A stretch of DNA of 64,000 nucleotides from Paenibacillus sp. FSL R7-0204 (lineage in GTDB: Bacteria > Bacillota > Bacilli > Paenibacillales > Paenibacillaceae), in the NCBI RefSeq assembly GCF_038002225.1, contig NZ_JBBOCA010000001.1, positions 2,108,001 to 2,172,000 on the forward strand. The letters are read 5' to 3'. The translations under genes were made by a program, and so were the position numbers. Positions within the stretch are counted from its first letter, which is position 1; each line of letters begins with the position of its first letter. Under the pieces are notes generated by a model, which was not told where the DNA came from, ran no database searches, and saw only the letters and a program-made list of their open reading frames with translations. Of the stretch, positions 18,494-26,523 are shown piece after piece.

Positions 18494-18912
18494 GGAAAGT
18501 TTGACAGACAATCGCCGGTATGCGTGAGAGCGCATACGGGAGGAAAGTCCGGGCTCCACAAGGCAGGGTGCTGGATAACGTCCAGTCGGCGCGAGCTGAA
18601 GGATAGTGCCACAGAAATGGACCGCCGATGGCCGCTTTCGGGCGGCACAGGCAAGGATGGAACCGAGGTGTAAGAGACCCCGAGGAACGCTGGTGACTTC
18701 GTTCCTGGTAAACCCCATCTGGAGCAAGACCTAATGAGACGCAGCCGCTTCCCTAACCGGAAGCTGCAGCCTTCGCCTGAGGCGTGTCTAGGTTGGTCGC
18801 TGGAGCTGTGCAGTAATGTATGGCCTAGATAGATGATTGTCGCTTATGGTGGGAGGGTAGTTCCCGGCTGAACCACAACGAGCACAGAACCCGGCTTACG
18901 GCAAACTTTCCT
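18494..18912 (+). ncRNA. rnpB: RNase P RNA, A-type-like architecture
   Basis: This is the catalytic RNA that cleaves tRNA 5' leaders. The hallmark GGAGGAAAGTCCGGGCTC lies near 18538-18555, ACAGAAA and ACCGCCGATGG follow, then GGTAAACCCCATCTGGAGCA, CTAGATAGATGATTGTC and CACAGAACCCGGCTTACGG. The ends pair as P1: GGAAAGTTTG (18494-18503) with CAAACTTTCC (18902-18911). The GGAGCAAGACC and ACAGAACCCGGCTTA stretches are much closer to the Escherichia (A-type) RNA than to the Bacillus subtilis B-type RNA. Length is about 418 nt. The RNA identity is certain; the A-type class is a reading of conserved blocks. Confidence 0.95.
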
Positions 18913-18971
18913 AACTGACAACTTTAATAAGCACAGTGCAGTAATTAATTATGACACATACAGACAATAAG

Positions 18972-19001
18972 ACGGCGGTCTCCTTCGGGGGCCGCCTTTT
19001 T
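18972..19001 (+). terminator. rnpB terminator
   Basis: GGCGGTCTCC, a TTCG loop and GGGGGCCGCC form a stable hairpin followed directly by TTTTT. It lies 60 bp after the mature 3' end of the RNase P RNA, so a 3' trailer is probably trimmed. Confidence 0.92.
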
Positions 19002-19005
19002 GTCA

Positions 19006-19336
19006 TAAGTCCATATCATATACTTCAGCCTCTTCACTCGCGGACTCAAAAGCCGTTAATTCGGGCAATGAGCCTATTTTGTAAGCTATGCGGACTCAGT
19101 GGCCCTTAACAAACAAATTTTGCTTCATTTTGCGTTCCTAGCGATCCAATAGCGGCCCCTCAGTCCGTAACGAGTAGAAAAGGTGTATTTTTAGTAAAAT
19201 AACATCTTCTCAGTCCACATAGCGTTACAAATGAGGGTTTTGAAGGTGGAGTTCCTGCACAAGACGACCTCTGCGAAAAATCCATTTCGCAGACGCCGCC
19301 AGAGTGGATGTTCCCATGTTCCTTAAGCAGATTCCG
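19006..19336. other. Intergenic region with short inverted repeats, no gene
   Basis: The stretch between the rnpB terminator and the end of the aminotransferase gene has no credible reading frame. It contains four copies of a CGGACTSA-type repeat, two in each orientation, listed separately. I see no second terminator of the aminotransferase gene, although CGAAAAATCCATTTCG near 19274 is a small palindrome. Confidence 0.6.
19040..19228. repeat. Four copies of a CGGACTSA...GCC-TTAA repeat, two forward and two inverted
   Basis: Forward copies read GCGGACTCAAAAGCCGTTAA (19040-19059) and GCGGACTCAGTGGCCCTTAA (19090-19109). Inverted copies lie at 19149-19170 (ATAGCGGCCCCTCAGTCCGT) and 19208-19228 (TCTCAGTCCACATAGCGTTA). 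The start-to-start spacing is about 50-60 bp, and the facing copies could form a large imperfect stem. This looks like a dispersed intergenic repeat family; function unknown. Confidence 0.6.
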
Positions 19337-20551
19337 TTACAACGGCAACAGACGCTCCTCATACCGGGACAGCGCGGTGGTCAAGCGTTGCACCGCAAGC
19401 GGCAACAGCTCCGGCCGGGTATGGGTGAAATTCAGGCGCATCGTATTCTTCATGGGCTGCTCCGAATAGAAGACCTCGCCGGGAACGAAGGCAACTCCTT
19501 GCTCCACGGCAAGCGGCAGCAGCTCGGCGGTATGAATCCGGGCCGGCAGGCTCAGCCACAGGAACATGCCGCCGCGCGGCTCCAGGAAGGATGTGTCCTG
19601 CCACCTCTGCGAAGTCAGCTCTGCCGAGAGCAGCTTCATCCGTGACTTGTATTCCCGGGAGACCAGCCGGATATGGGCTTCAAGGTCAAAGGTGAGCAGC
19701 AGCTCATGCAAGGCGCGCTGATCGATGGTGCTGGAGTGCAAATCGGCGGCTTGCTTCGCTCTGGCGATCACTCTGACCAGCCCGGCTGGGCCAATGATCC
19801 AGCCTGTCCGCAGTCCGGGAGCTACGATCTTGGAGAAAGTACCTGTATAGACCACGCAGGTATCCCCGCCCAGATTCCTGTCGATGGCTGCGAGGGCCTT
19901 AGGATAGGCTTCCGGGGATTCATCGAATCTAATCTCTCCGTAAGGATTATCCTCCAGTATCAGCACGCCGTATTTCCGGCATAGCTCCACCACTTGTTCA
20001 CGGCGTGCCCTGCTCCAGGTTGCGCCTGAAGGATTATTGAAGGTGGGAACGGCGTACAACAGCTTAGGGCGGTGAACTCGAAGCTGCTCTTCGAGATGCT
20101 CCGGCAGCAGCCCTTCCTCATCGCTCTTTACAACCTGGATGTCTGCACGGTAAGAGCCCAGTACCTGCAAGGCGGCCAGATAGGTCGGTGCCTCTACAAG
20201 TACGGTGTCTCCCGGATCAAGCAGAATTCTGCAGAGCAGATCTATGGCCTGCTGGGAGCCGGTTGTGAGGATCATTTCCTCGGTGGAGACAGGGAGGCCC
20301 TGTTGTCCCAGTCTGGCGGCAATCTGTTCACGCAGCGGAAGATAGCCTTCCGTCAGTCCATATTGCAGCGCCGAGCTGTCGCCGCTCAGAACGCGGCTGT
20401 AAGCTTCCCGGATTGCTTCTGCCGGAAACAGCTCTTCGGCAGGCAGCCCGCCGGCAAGCGAGATGATGTCCTTACCCTGTGTGATTTTAAGGATATCGCG
20501 GACTGCGGAGGACCCCAGGTGGTTCGTCATATCCGCATAGTTGATCTTCAT
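19337..20551 (-). CDS. PLP-dependent class I aminotransferase (2-aminoadipate/multi-substrate type)
   Basis: A 404-residue fold-type I aminotransferase. Visible features are ISLAGGLPAEELFP at the N-terminus, TTGSQQAIDLLCRILLDPGD, PTFNNPSGATWS, the Asp of ILEDNPYGEIRF, and the lysine region YTGTFSKIVAPGLRTGW. These match the LysN/aminoadipate-like group that resembles the catalytic half of MocR regulators. The ATG at 20551 is chosen because AGGGAG lies 7 bases upstream. It is divergent from a MocR-family regulator across 96 bp with GGTATA repeats, so that regulator probably controls it. The true substrate is unknown. Confidence 0.9.
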   Translation of the reverse strand: MKINYADMTNHLGSSAVRDILKITQGKDIISLAGGLPAEELFPAEAIREAYSRVLSGDSSALQYGLTEGYLPLREQIAARLGQQGLPVSTEEMILTTGSQQAIDLLCRILLDPGDTVLVEAPTYLAALQVLGSYRADIQVVKSDEEGLLPEHLEEQLRVHRPKLLYAVPTFNNPSGATWSRARREQVVELCRKYGVLILEDNPYGEIRFDESPEAYPKALAAIDRNLGGDTCVVYTGTFSKIVAPGLRTGWIIGPAGLVRVIARAKQAADLHSSTIDQRALHELLLTFDLEAHIRLVSREYKSRMKLLSAELTSQRWQDTSFLEPRGGMFLWLSLPARIHTAELLPLAVEQGVAFVPGEVFYSEQPMKNTMRLNFTHTRPELLPLAVQRLTTALSRYEERLLPL

Positions 20552-20590
20552 ATTCATGCTCCCTGCTATTCTGAATTTTGTAGTATCATA

Positions 20591-20628
20591 ACGGTATAGC
20601 GGTATAACAGTAAAGCGGTAAATATAAC
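20591..20628. promoter_or_regulatory. GGTATA-type direct repeats in divergent promoter (putative MocR operator)
   Basis: Between the divergent aminotransferase and MocR genes lie ACGGTATA (20591-20598), GCGGTATAAC (20599-20608) and GCGGTAAATATAAC (20615-20628). MocR regulators typically bind paired direct repeats in such divergent regions. The spacing of 8 and 16 bp and the location make these the best operator candidates. The function is inferred. Confidence 0.6.
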
Positions 20629-20647
20629 AGTTGGGAGGAGACTGGCC

Positions 20648-22081
20648 ATGCATATTGATTTACTCCGCAGCGGTGACAAATCGCTGCCCCGGCAGATCAG
20701 TGAGACGATTGCGCAGCGGATCACCTCGGGGCTGCTCCAGCCGGGTACGCGGCTGCCGTCCGTCAGAGGGCTGTCTTCCTCCTTGAAGGTGAGCCAGGTA
20801 ACGGTAAGCAAGGCTTACGCTGACCTGGAGCTGCGAGGACATATTCTGTGCAGCCAGGGGAAGGGCTGTTATGTGGCGGAACGGGACCGGAGCAGAGAAG
20901 GTGCAGAGGGAAGGTGGCAGGACGGTTATGATGACTACCTGCCACGCGCCCAGCTCTGGCGTAACTTCGATTATTCTGAGGTGAACTATCCCTTTCATCT
21001 GGCCTCCATTCACAGCAGTCTGCTTCCGCTCGGGCCGATTGGCACGACCATGGCTGCACTTGTGAAGGAGCAGCCAGAGTTGATGGCCACCTATGGTAAT
21101 TTCCAGGGTGACCCGGAGCTGCGCGAGGTAATGCGCAGGCACCTGCAGAGCCGGGGAATCCAGTTGGGTGCCAGTGATTTGATGATCACCAGCGGTGCAC
21201 AGCAGGGGATTGATCTGGTCGCCCGGACCTTTGTTGGTCCGGGGGATACGGTGTATCTGGAGGCGCCCAGCTATACGGGCGCGATTGATGTTTTTGCCGG
21301 GCGGGGGGCTGAGATGATCTTCGTTCCGATGGACGGGGACGGCATGCGGGTGGACCGGCTTACAGCAATGTGTGACCGGAGGCCGCCTAAGCTCATCTAT
21401 ACCAATCCGACCTTCCAGAATCCGAGCGGGGTCACAATGAGCATGCCAAGGAGACAGCGCCTGCTGGAGCTTGCCCGCAGTTACCGCTGTCTCATTGTGG
21501 AGGATGATCCGTTCAGTGACCTGTACTTCCATCAGCCGCCCCCGGCGTCCATTAAATCGCTGGATACCGCCGGGCATGTAGTCTACATGAAGAGCTTCAG
21601 CAAAGTCCTTGCCCCCGGCTGCCGGATCGCTTGTGTCGCCGCTGAGGGCAATATTCTCTCCCGGCTGATCGCCGCCAAGTCGGCCAGTGATCTGGGCAGT
21701 CCGCTGCTGACCCAGCGGGCTGTACTGCCCTTCATCGAGCGCCAGTATGACGAGTACGCAGCGAAGCTGCGGTCAGCGCTGCGTGTCCGCCAGGAGGCGG
21801 CAGCGGGGCTGCTGAAGCAGTATGCTCCAGCCGGGGTGACCTGGAAACTCCCAGGGGGAGGACTCAATCTGTGGCTGCAGCTGCCGGAATCCCCCGCGAT
21901 TGAGGAGCTGCACGCTCTGGCTGAGCATGAAGGGATCTCCTTCCTGCCGGGCGATGTCTGTTATGCCGAGGATATATCTTCCAGACATATCCGTTTAAGT
22001 TATTCGCAGCTGTCGCAGGAAGGGATGGTGCGCGGACTCCGCCAGTTCCTGCTGCTGCTGGAGCGGCATCTGCGCTCTTAA
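20648..22081 (+). CDS. MocR-type GntR transcriptional regulator with aminotransferase domain
   Basis: A 477-residue fusion of an N-terminal GntR winged helix (about residues 10-75: LPRQISETIAQRI, TRLPSVRGLSSSLKVSQVTV) and a class I aminotransferase-like domain (about 110-470). The PLP lysine region reads VYMKSFSKVLAPGCRI and the Asp region CLIVEDDPFSDLYF, so PLP can probably bind. MocR proteins such as PdxR or GabR use PLP and an amino-acid ligand as effectors. The start follows GGGAGGAG. It is transcribed divergently from the aminotransferase gene, its likely target. The ligand is unknown. Confidence 0.92.
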   Translation: MHIDLLRSGDKSLPRQISETIAQRITSGLLQPGTRLPSVRGLSSSLKVSQVTVSKAYADLELRGHILCSQGKGCYVAERDRSREGAEGRWQDGYDDYLPRAQLWRNFDYSEVNYPFHLASIHSSLLPLGPIGTTMAALVKEQPELMATYGNFQGDPELREVMRRHLQSRGIQLGASDLMITSGAQQGIDLVARTFVGPGDTVYLEAPSYTGAIDVFAGRGAEMIFVPMDGDGMRVDRLTAMCDRRPPKLIYTNPTFQNPSGVTMSMPRRQRLLELARSYRCLIVEDDPFSDLYFHQPPPASIKSLDTAGHVVYMKSFSKVLAPGCRIACVAAEGNILSRLIAAKSASDLGSPLLTQRAVLPFIERQYDEYAAKLRSALRVRQEAAAGLLKQYAPAGVTWKLPGGGLNLWLQLPESPAIEELHALAEHEGISFLPGDVCYAEDISSRHIRLSYSQLSQEGMVRGLRQFLLLLERHLRS

Positions 22082-22085
22082 CAGC

Positions 22086-23957
22086 TTATTGTATAGAATC
22101 GAGCTGTTTGCCGACCTGCTGCGGGAACAGCTGGAGCGGAACCTGGCCCCCTCCTGCCGCCTGCAGGGTACGGTAGATATCCACCTGGCCCCAGCCGTAA
22201 TACTTATCATGGCCGGCGGTGCCCAGATCGATGGCATTAGAGGTCAAGAGGGAAGTCACTTCCTTGTTCGTCAGCGCAGGGTTCAAGGAGCGCACCAGTC
22301 CGGCCAGCGCCGCTACATGGGGACTGGCCATCGAGGTGCCGGATAACGCCGCATACTGATTATCGGGATAGGTGCTGGCAATGCTCTCCCCGGGTGCAGC
22401 TACATCGATGTAGTCCCCGTAATTGGAGAAGGAAGCACGCTCTCCCGCCGCATTCGTTGCGGCGACTGCAATCACCTCTTCGTAGGCTGCGGGATATCCC
22501 GGCCGCTCTGTATTGTCATTGCCGGAAGCGGAGACAATCACCACATCCCGGTCATAGGCATACTTAATCGCATCATGCAGAAACTGCGAGTCGGCATAGT
22601 TGCCCAGGCTGAGATTAATCACCTTAGCCCCCTGATCTGCCGCCCAGATAATGCCTTCGGCCACCGAATAGGTGGTCCCCGCCCCGGAATTATCCAGCGC
22701 TTTTACCGGAAGGATCTTGTTATACCAGCTAATGCCGGCGACCCCTTCCTCATTATTGGTTAACGCTCCAATGATGCCGGCCACATGAGTGCCATGCCCG
22801 ACATCGTCGTCCGGCGTGCTGCCGCTGGTAATCGCATTGTAGCCCTTGAGCAGCTGCCCCTTCAGATCCGGGTGGTTCGCTTGAACACCGGTATCCACAA
22901 CGGCGATTACGATCTCCTTGCTGCCCTTCGACAGATTCCATCCCTGCGGGGTTTCAATCGCCGGCAGATTCCACTGGTAAGTCGAGAAGAGCAGATCATT
23001 GGGCGTAATTACATTCACTCCCGTATTTTCGCTTACCTTATCATTGGTTAAGTACATATAGTGAGGCTCTGCGTACAGCGGATGCCACTTATTGGCGAAG
23101 TAGGTCTTGAGCTGGGAGTAACTCATCTGCTCCGACCGGAAAATATAAGCATACCCCAGCTTACGCGGCTCCTTGCAGCGGATATCGGCGGCGATGGTCT
23201 GAAGCTGTGCCGCCGTGGGATGTCCGTTCGGGAAGCGGACGACAATCTCATTCTCGTAGTAATGGCTGGCGTTCTCATTGTCATGTCCGGTTTTGACCGT
23301 AATGTCCTTCAAAGTATCGGCGTGGACGGATTCTATCCGGTACTTGCCTTCCTTCGGGTACGGAATGAGCCGCAGATTCTTGAGCTGATGCAGTGCAACA
23401 CGGTCCAGAATCTTTTGGTTAATCAGGGCGATGACAGCCATTTGACCCTCCCTGTTACGCTGGGCTACGAAATAATATTTTTTGTCGCCGATGATGAACG
23501 AGGGGGATTCATAGGACTGGTGGCCTTTGATCGCAGATTTGGCGGTATTCAGGTAATGAAGCAGTTGCTTATTCTCCTGGTCGCTGCCTTCCGGCAGAGA
23601 AGATTTGAAGGTGGTTGTCTTACGGGTGTTGAAATCAACCAGCATCAGCATGGTAATATGCCCGTGCCCTTGCTGAAGGCTCTGCGCATATGCTGAGATA
23701 GCTTCAGGCGAAGCGTGATGCATATCGGCCAGCAGGGTGCTCAGATGTCTGTTTACATCGATGCGGTTCAGCTTGTCAGTGGCCGTTACATCCTGCACAA
23801 GGGTGGTTTTCTTGACCACTTTTTCCTGAGAGGGATTAGGCACAGAAGCTTGCCGAAGGGTTCTGCCGGTGCCTTCCGGCCGCAGGGCGAAGGTGAGCAG
23901 CAGTATGGTCAGCGCAGCAGTGACTACACCGGCGACGGTTAAATTTTTACGTGACAT
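22086..23957 (-). CDS. Secreted subtilisin-like serine protease (S8 family) with long N-terminal region
   Basis: A 623-residue exported protease. Residues 1-27 form a signal peptide or membrane anchor (basic start, then VAGVVTAALTILLLTFAL). About 300 residues of unusual N-terminal sequence follow, with a fervidolysin-like prodomain candidate near 235-300 (YENEIVVRFPNGHPTAAQL). The catalytic triad is visible: D355 in IAVVDTGV, H388 in GHGTHVAG and S542 in SGTSMASPH, with N480 as the oxyanion Asn. AAGGAG precedes the ATG. It ends 4 bp from the convergent MocR gene. Substrate unknown. Confidence 0.92.
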   Translation of the reverse strand: MSRKNLTVAGVVTAALTILLLTFALRPEGTGRTLRQASVPNPSQEKVVKKTTLVQDVTATDKLNRIDVNRHLSTLLADMHHASPEAISAYAQSLQQGHGHITMLMLVDFNTRKTTTFKSSLPEGSDQENKQLLHYLNTAKSAIKGHQSYESPSFIIGDKKYYFVAQRNREGQMAVIALINQKILDRVALHQLKNLRLIPYPKEGKYRIESVHADTLKDITVKTGHDNENASHYYENEIVVRFPNGHPTAAQLQTIAADIRCKEPRKLGYAYIFRSEQMSYSQLKTYFANKWHPLYAEPHYMYLTNDKVSENTGVNVITPNDLLFSTYQWNLPAIETPQGWNLSKGSKEIVIAVVDTGVQANHPDLKGQLLKGYNAITSGSTPDDDVGHGTHVAGIIGALTNNEEGVAGISWYNKILPVKALDNSGAGTTYSVAEGIIWAADQGAKVINLSLGNYADSQFLHDAIKYAYDRDVVIVSASGNDNTERPGYPAAYEEVIAVAATNAAGERASFSNYGDYIDVAAPGESIASTYPDNQYAALSGTSMASPHVAALAGLVRSLNPALTNKEVTSLLTSNAIDLGTAGHDKYYGWGQVDIYRTLQAAGGGQVPLQLFPQQVGKQLDSIQ

Positions 23958-24244
23958 GATTTCCGCTCCTTCCTAGTGGTTTCATATACCGGTTAGGGTT
24001 CGGAGCTGAAGCCGGTTTTATGCATCTTACGAAAAGGCTACCGCCGTCCTTGGTTTTATGTTAATATCAAAAAGAAAGCGCCTTCCGGGGCTTGTGCTGT
24101 TCTGTCCAGAAGCAGTATTCTTCTCCGGTATCAGTACGGTGGAGGCTTAGGAGATTTTGTGATACTATCAAGAGAGTACAACTGCAATGTCTAAGTGTCA
24201 TTAACAACTACTAATGCAAGGAACAATAAGGGGGAGCAACCGCC

Positions 24245-24742
24245 ATGTCAGCAGCCAATGTGCAGAAATTGTGTGAATCGACGAGAGAGAAGCTTAAATC
24301 CGTGATAGAGAAAATGGAACTGTTCCTGAATGAGCATGCACTGCCGCAGCTTGTTACTGAAGAGGATGAAGAAACGCTGCATTTCTACCGGGGGTTCTTG
24401 TCCGATCTCCGCCATCTGCTGGTGTTCTCGGAAATGTCTTATGAGAAGCTTGGGCTTGCACTGCGCCGCGCTACCTTCGATGAACCTTTCGCGCAAAAAG
24501 CGCTATATAATGTATATCATCTCGGAGTTAATAACTTCTTTTATCCTAAGAATGAGAGTTATTCGGAAGATGGACGTTACGCGTATACCGGGCAGGATGC
24601 GATCCGTTTCCGCAAGAAGCCTGTACGTCCGGCACGCGATATCATTATGGAGATCACCAAGGTCTATGAGGAACTGCGTGATGATCTGACTTATTATGAG
24701 AATGATTATTTGACAGAGAAGCGGATGCAGAATCAGGTGTAG
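24245..24742 (+). CDS. YpuI-like protein (DUF3907)
   Basis: A 165-residue soluble, helix-rich protein. The pattern FYRGFLSDLRHLLVFSEMSYEKLG and the later VYHLGVNNFFYPKNESYSEDG look like the YpuI/DUF3907 family found in Bacillales, from memory. There are no signal peptide or membrane segments. The ATG at 24245 follows AAGGGGGAGC. A terminator lies just downstream, so it is probably monocistronic. Function is unknown. Confidence 0.7.
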   Translation: MSAANVQKLCESTREKLKSVIEKMELFLNEHALPQLVTEEDEETLHFYRGFLSDLRHLLVFSEMSYEKLGLALRRATFDEPFAQKALYNVYHLGVNNFFYPKNESYSEDGRYAYTGQDAIRFRKKPVRPARDIIMEITKVYEELRDDLTYYENDYLTEKRMQNQV

Positions 24743-24775
24743 TCCATTGTGCGGTTAATAATGTTATTTCTGTAA

Positions 24776-24821
24776 AAGGCTGTCCCAACTGCCGATATGG
24801 CTGCTTGGGGCGGTCTTTTTG
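24776..24821 (+). terminator. Terminator after the YpuI-like gene
   Basis: GGCTGTCCCAA (24778-24788) pairs, with some G-U pairs, with TTGGGGCGGTC (24805-24815), followed by TTTTT. It is a typical Rho-independent terminator. Confidence 0.85.
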
Positions 24822-24896
24822 TTATTTGCAGGTGAGTAGCCATCAGCCGCATAGCCGATTTCACCAGCGGACATAATACATGGCGAGGTGATCATT

Positions 24897-25118
24897 ATGA
24901 CAAACGCCAAACCGCTTGTGAAGTGTAGTGTGAGCAACTGTCATTTTTGGGGAGAACAGAACCTGTGCCGTGCCGAGGAAATTGTCATTGAGATCGATCA
25001 GCATGCAGGCAGCCGTTACATGGAGGAATACGCAGAGGAGCTGACAGCGGGTAATCATCATGATCATGCCGGAACCTCGTCCGCAACCTGTTGTCTGACG
25101 TTCAAGCCGAACGCCTGA
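24897..25118 (+). CDS. DUF1540 domain protein, cysteine-rich (73 aa)
   Basis: A small 73-residue protein with a cysteine pattern typical of DUF1540: KCSVSNCHFWGEQNLC at the N-terminus and CCLTFKP at the end, with EIVIEIDQHAG between. A histidine-rich patch (NHHDHAG) near residue 57 suggests metal binding. The start at ATG 24897 is set by GAGGTG six bases upstream; an in-frame GTG at 24888 lies within that ribosome-binding site. It is 13 bp before the next gene. Function unknown; DUF1540 proteins are often found in spore formers. Confidence 0.8.
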   Translation: MTNAKPLVKCSVSNCHFWGEQNLCRAEEIVIEIDQHAGSRYMEEYAEELTAGNHHDHAGTSSATCCLTFKPNA

Positions 25119-25131
25119 GAAGGAGGCCCTT

Positions 25132-25542
25132 ATGGATAATCCGAATGATGAACCCAAAGTGGACCGTTCCGCCCGGAGAAAGGTTATTTTGCGCCCGCGC
25201 AGCAGAGTCGATTACCCCCGCCGGGACAGAAGCCACAATGAGGAGTATGCTGCCGAGCTCAGCCCGCTCCCATCGCAGCTTCAGAGCACGATGGAACGGA
25301 GCGGCGAAGCTCAGCGGACGACAGGCGGCGTAAGAGAGGGAGAGGGCCGGAGTATCGGCTATATCGGTCTGGGCTTCGGTGTCGTTTCCTTATTCATCTG
25401 GTCCATTATATTGGGGCCGATTGCCGCTGTTCTGGGGTATTATGCATATGTCAGAGGCCAAAAATCAGCCGGAGCCTGGTCGATGGGGCTGGGGATTGTA
25501 TCGACTTTAAGCTATTTTGTCTTAATTCCTTTTGCCCGTTAG
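25132..25542 (+). CDS. Small membrane protein, DUF4190-like
   Basis: A 136-residue protein with a charged, arginine-rich N-terminal half (about 75 residues: ARRKVILRPRSRVDYPRRD) and two transmembrane helices (about 80-105 and 112-132). The pattern GYIGLGFGVVSLFIW, then GPIAAVLGYYAY, then SMGLGIVSTLSYF is typical of DUF4190-type domains. AAGGAGG precedes the ATG. The gene follows the DUF1540 gene closely and ends before a terminator, suggesting a two-gene unit. Function unknown. Confidence 0.75.
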   Translation: MDNPNDEPKVDRSARRKVILRPRSRVDYPRRDRSHNEEYAAELSPLPSQLQSTMERSGEAQRTTGGVREGEGRSIGYIGLGFGVVSLFIWSIILGPIAAVLGYYAYVRGQKSAGAWSMGLGIVSTLSYFVLIPFAR

Positions 25543-25582
25543 AGCCGGCTGAATCCGCACATCTGCTTACCAAAATAGGCTA

Positions 25583-25618
25583 TCAGACCTAACTATGCAG
25601 GTCTGAAGTCTGTTTTTT
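25583..25618 (+). terminator. Terminator after the DUF4190-like gene
   Basis: CAGACCT (25584-25590) pairs with AGGTCTG (25599-25605), followed after AAGTCTG by TTTTTT. The T run is slightly displaced from the stem, so efficiency is uncertain. Confidence 0.65.
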
Positions 25619-25697
25619 CGCTTAGGCATATAGTAATTACTGAGAATAAATAGTAAAGTTCAAATATAAGACTTCGTGTGAAAGAGGGAATGGATGC

Positions 25698-26408
25698 ATG
25701 TCAATCAATGCCGCTGCACCAAGCGGCCAGTTGAAATGGGTAGACTTAAGAAGCTCAAGCATGAAGCGTGAGGAGACCAAAGCGAACCCCGGAGTGACCG
25801 GTTCCTCGGCGGCAGCGTTCACTGCGATGCTTCAGCAGGCGGCCGGGACGTCTCAAGCCACTGACAGCAGCAATAAAAGCACATACGTTGCTCTTGCAGG
25901 TACCTCTTCGATGGATAATCTGCTGTGGCAGCAGCTTGGGGAAGCAGCAGAACCCAAAAGCGACATTTCCGGGGAAATAACGCAGACCGTGCCAACGGAT
26001 TATGAACAGCTGATTCAGACTGCCAGTGCGAAATATGGCGTTCCGGTTGATCTGATCAAGGCGGTTATTGATACGGAATCCTCCTTCAATCCGAGTGTTG
26101 TATCTTCTGCCGGTGCCAAAGGACTGATGCAGTTAATGGACGGAACAGCGAGCGGTCTGGGTGTCTCCGATCCCTTCGATCCTGCCCAGAGCATTGACGG
26201 CGGCGTCCGATATCTCTCGTACCAGCTTAAGCGGTATGACGGACAGGAGAAGATGGCGTTGGCCGCCTATAATGCCGGACCGGGCCGGGTGAACAAGCTT
26301 GGAGTCAGCAGCGATGCTGAGCTTATGGCGAACCTCTCCGGGCTTCCGAAGGAGACTCAGGCCTACATTGCCAAAATAGAACGCGCCCGCGCGCAATTCG
26401 CGGTATAA
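25698..26408 (+). CDS. Lytic transglycosylase (SLT domain)
   Basis: A 236-residue protein with a low-complexity Ser/Thr-rich N-terminal half and a C-terminal SLT domain (about 100-225). Diagnostic motifs are present: AVIDTESSFNPSVVSSAGAK with the catalytic Glu, GLMQLMDGTA, and LAAYNAGPGRVNKLG. Such enzymes cleave peptidoglycan glycan strands. There is no clear signal peptide, so export may use another route, or the N-terminus may resemble flagellar or spore-associated transglycosylases. The start follows AAAGAGGGAATGG. A strong terminator follows directly. Confidence 0.88.
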   Translation: MSINAAAPSGQLKWVDLRSSSMKREETKANPGVTGSSAAAFTAMLQQAAGTSQATDSSNKSTYVALAGTSSMDNLLWQQLGEAAEPKSDISGEITQTVPTDYEQLIQTASAKYGVPVDLIKAVIDTESSFNPSVVSSAGAKGLMQLMDGTASGLGVSDPFDPAQSIDGGVRYLSYQLKRYDGQEKMALAAYNAGPGRVNKLGVSSDAELMANLSGLPKETQAYIAKIERARAQFAV

Positions 26409-26411
26409 TAT

Positions 26412-26472
26412 AAGGATCAAACGGAATCTGCACCCTGCTTCTTTTGCAGGGCAGGCCGTTTGATCCTTTTTT
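26412..26472 (+). terminator. Terminator after lytic transglycosylase gene
   Basis: AAGGATCAAACGG (26412-26424) pairs with CCGTTTGATCCTT (26457-26469), with an inner CCCTGC/GCAGGG stem, and a T run follows. It is a long perfect hairpin and may work in both directions. Confidence 0.93.
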
Positions 26473-26523
26473 GTAAAATATAAGCAGTTATGAATTCTAC
26501 TCAACAAAGGAGAACGCCGATAT

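Noticed and set aside
19337..22081. Aminotransferase plus MocR gene as a known named pathway (for example gabT/gabR or pdx)
   Set aside because: No pathway gene lies beside them and the substrate-specific residues cannot be assigned by eye, so no specific name was given.
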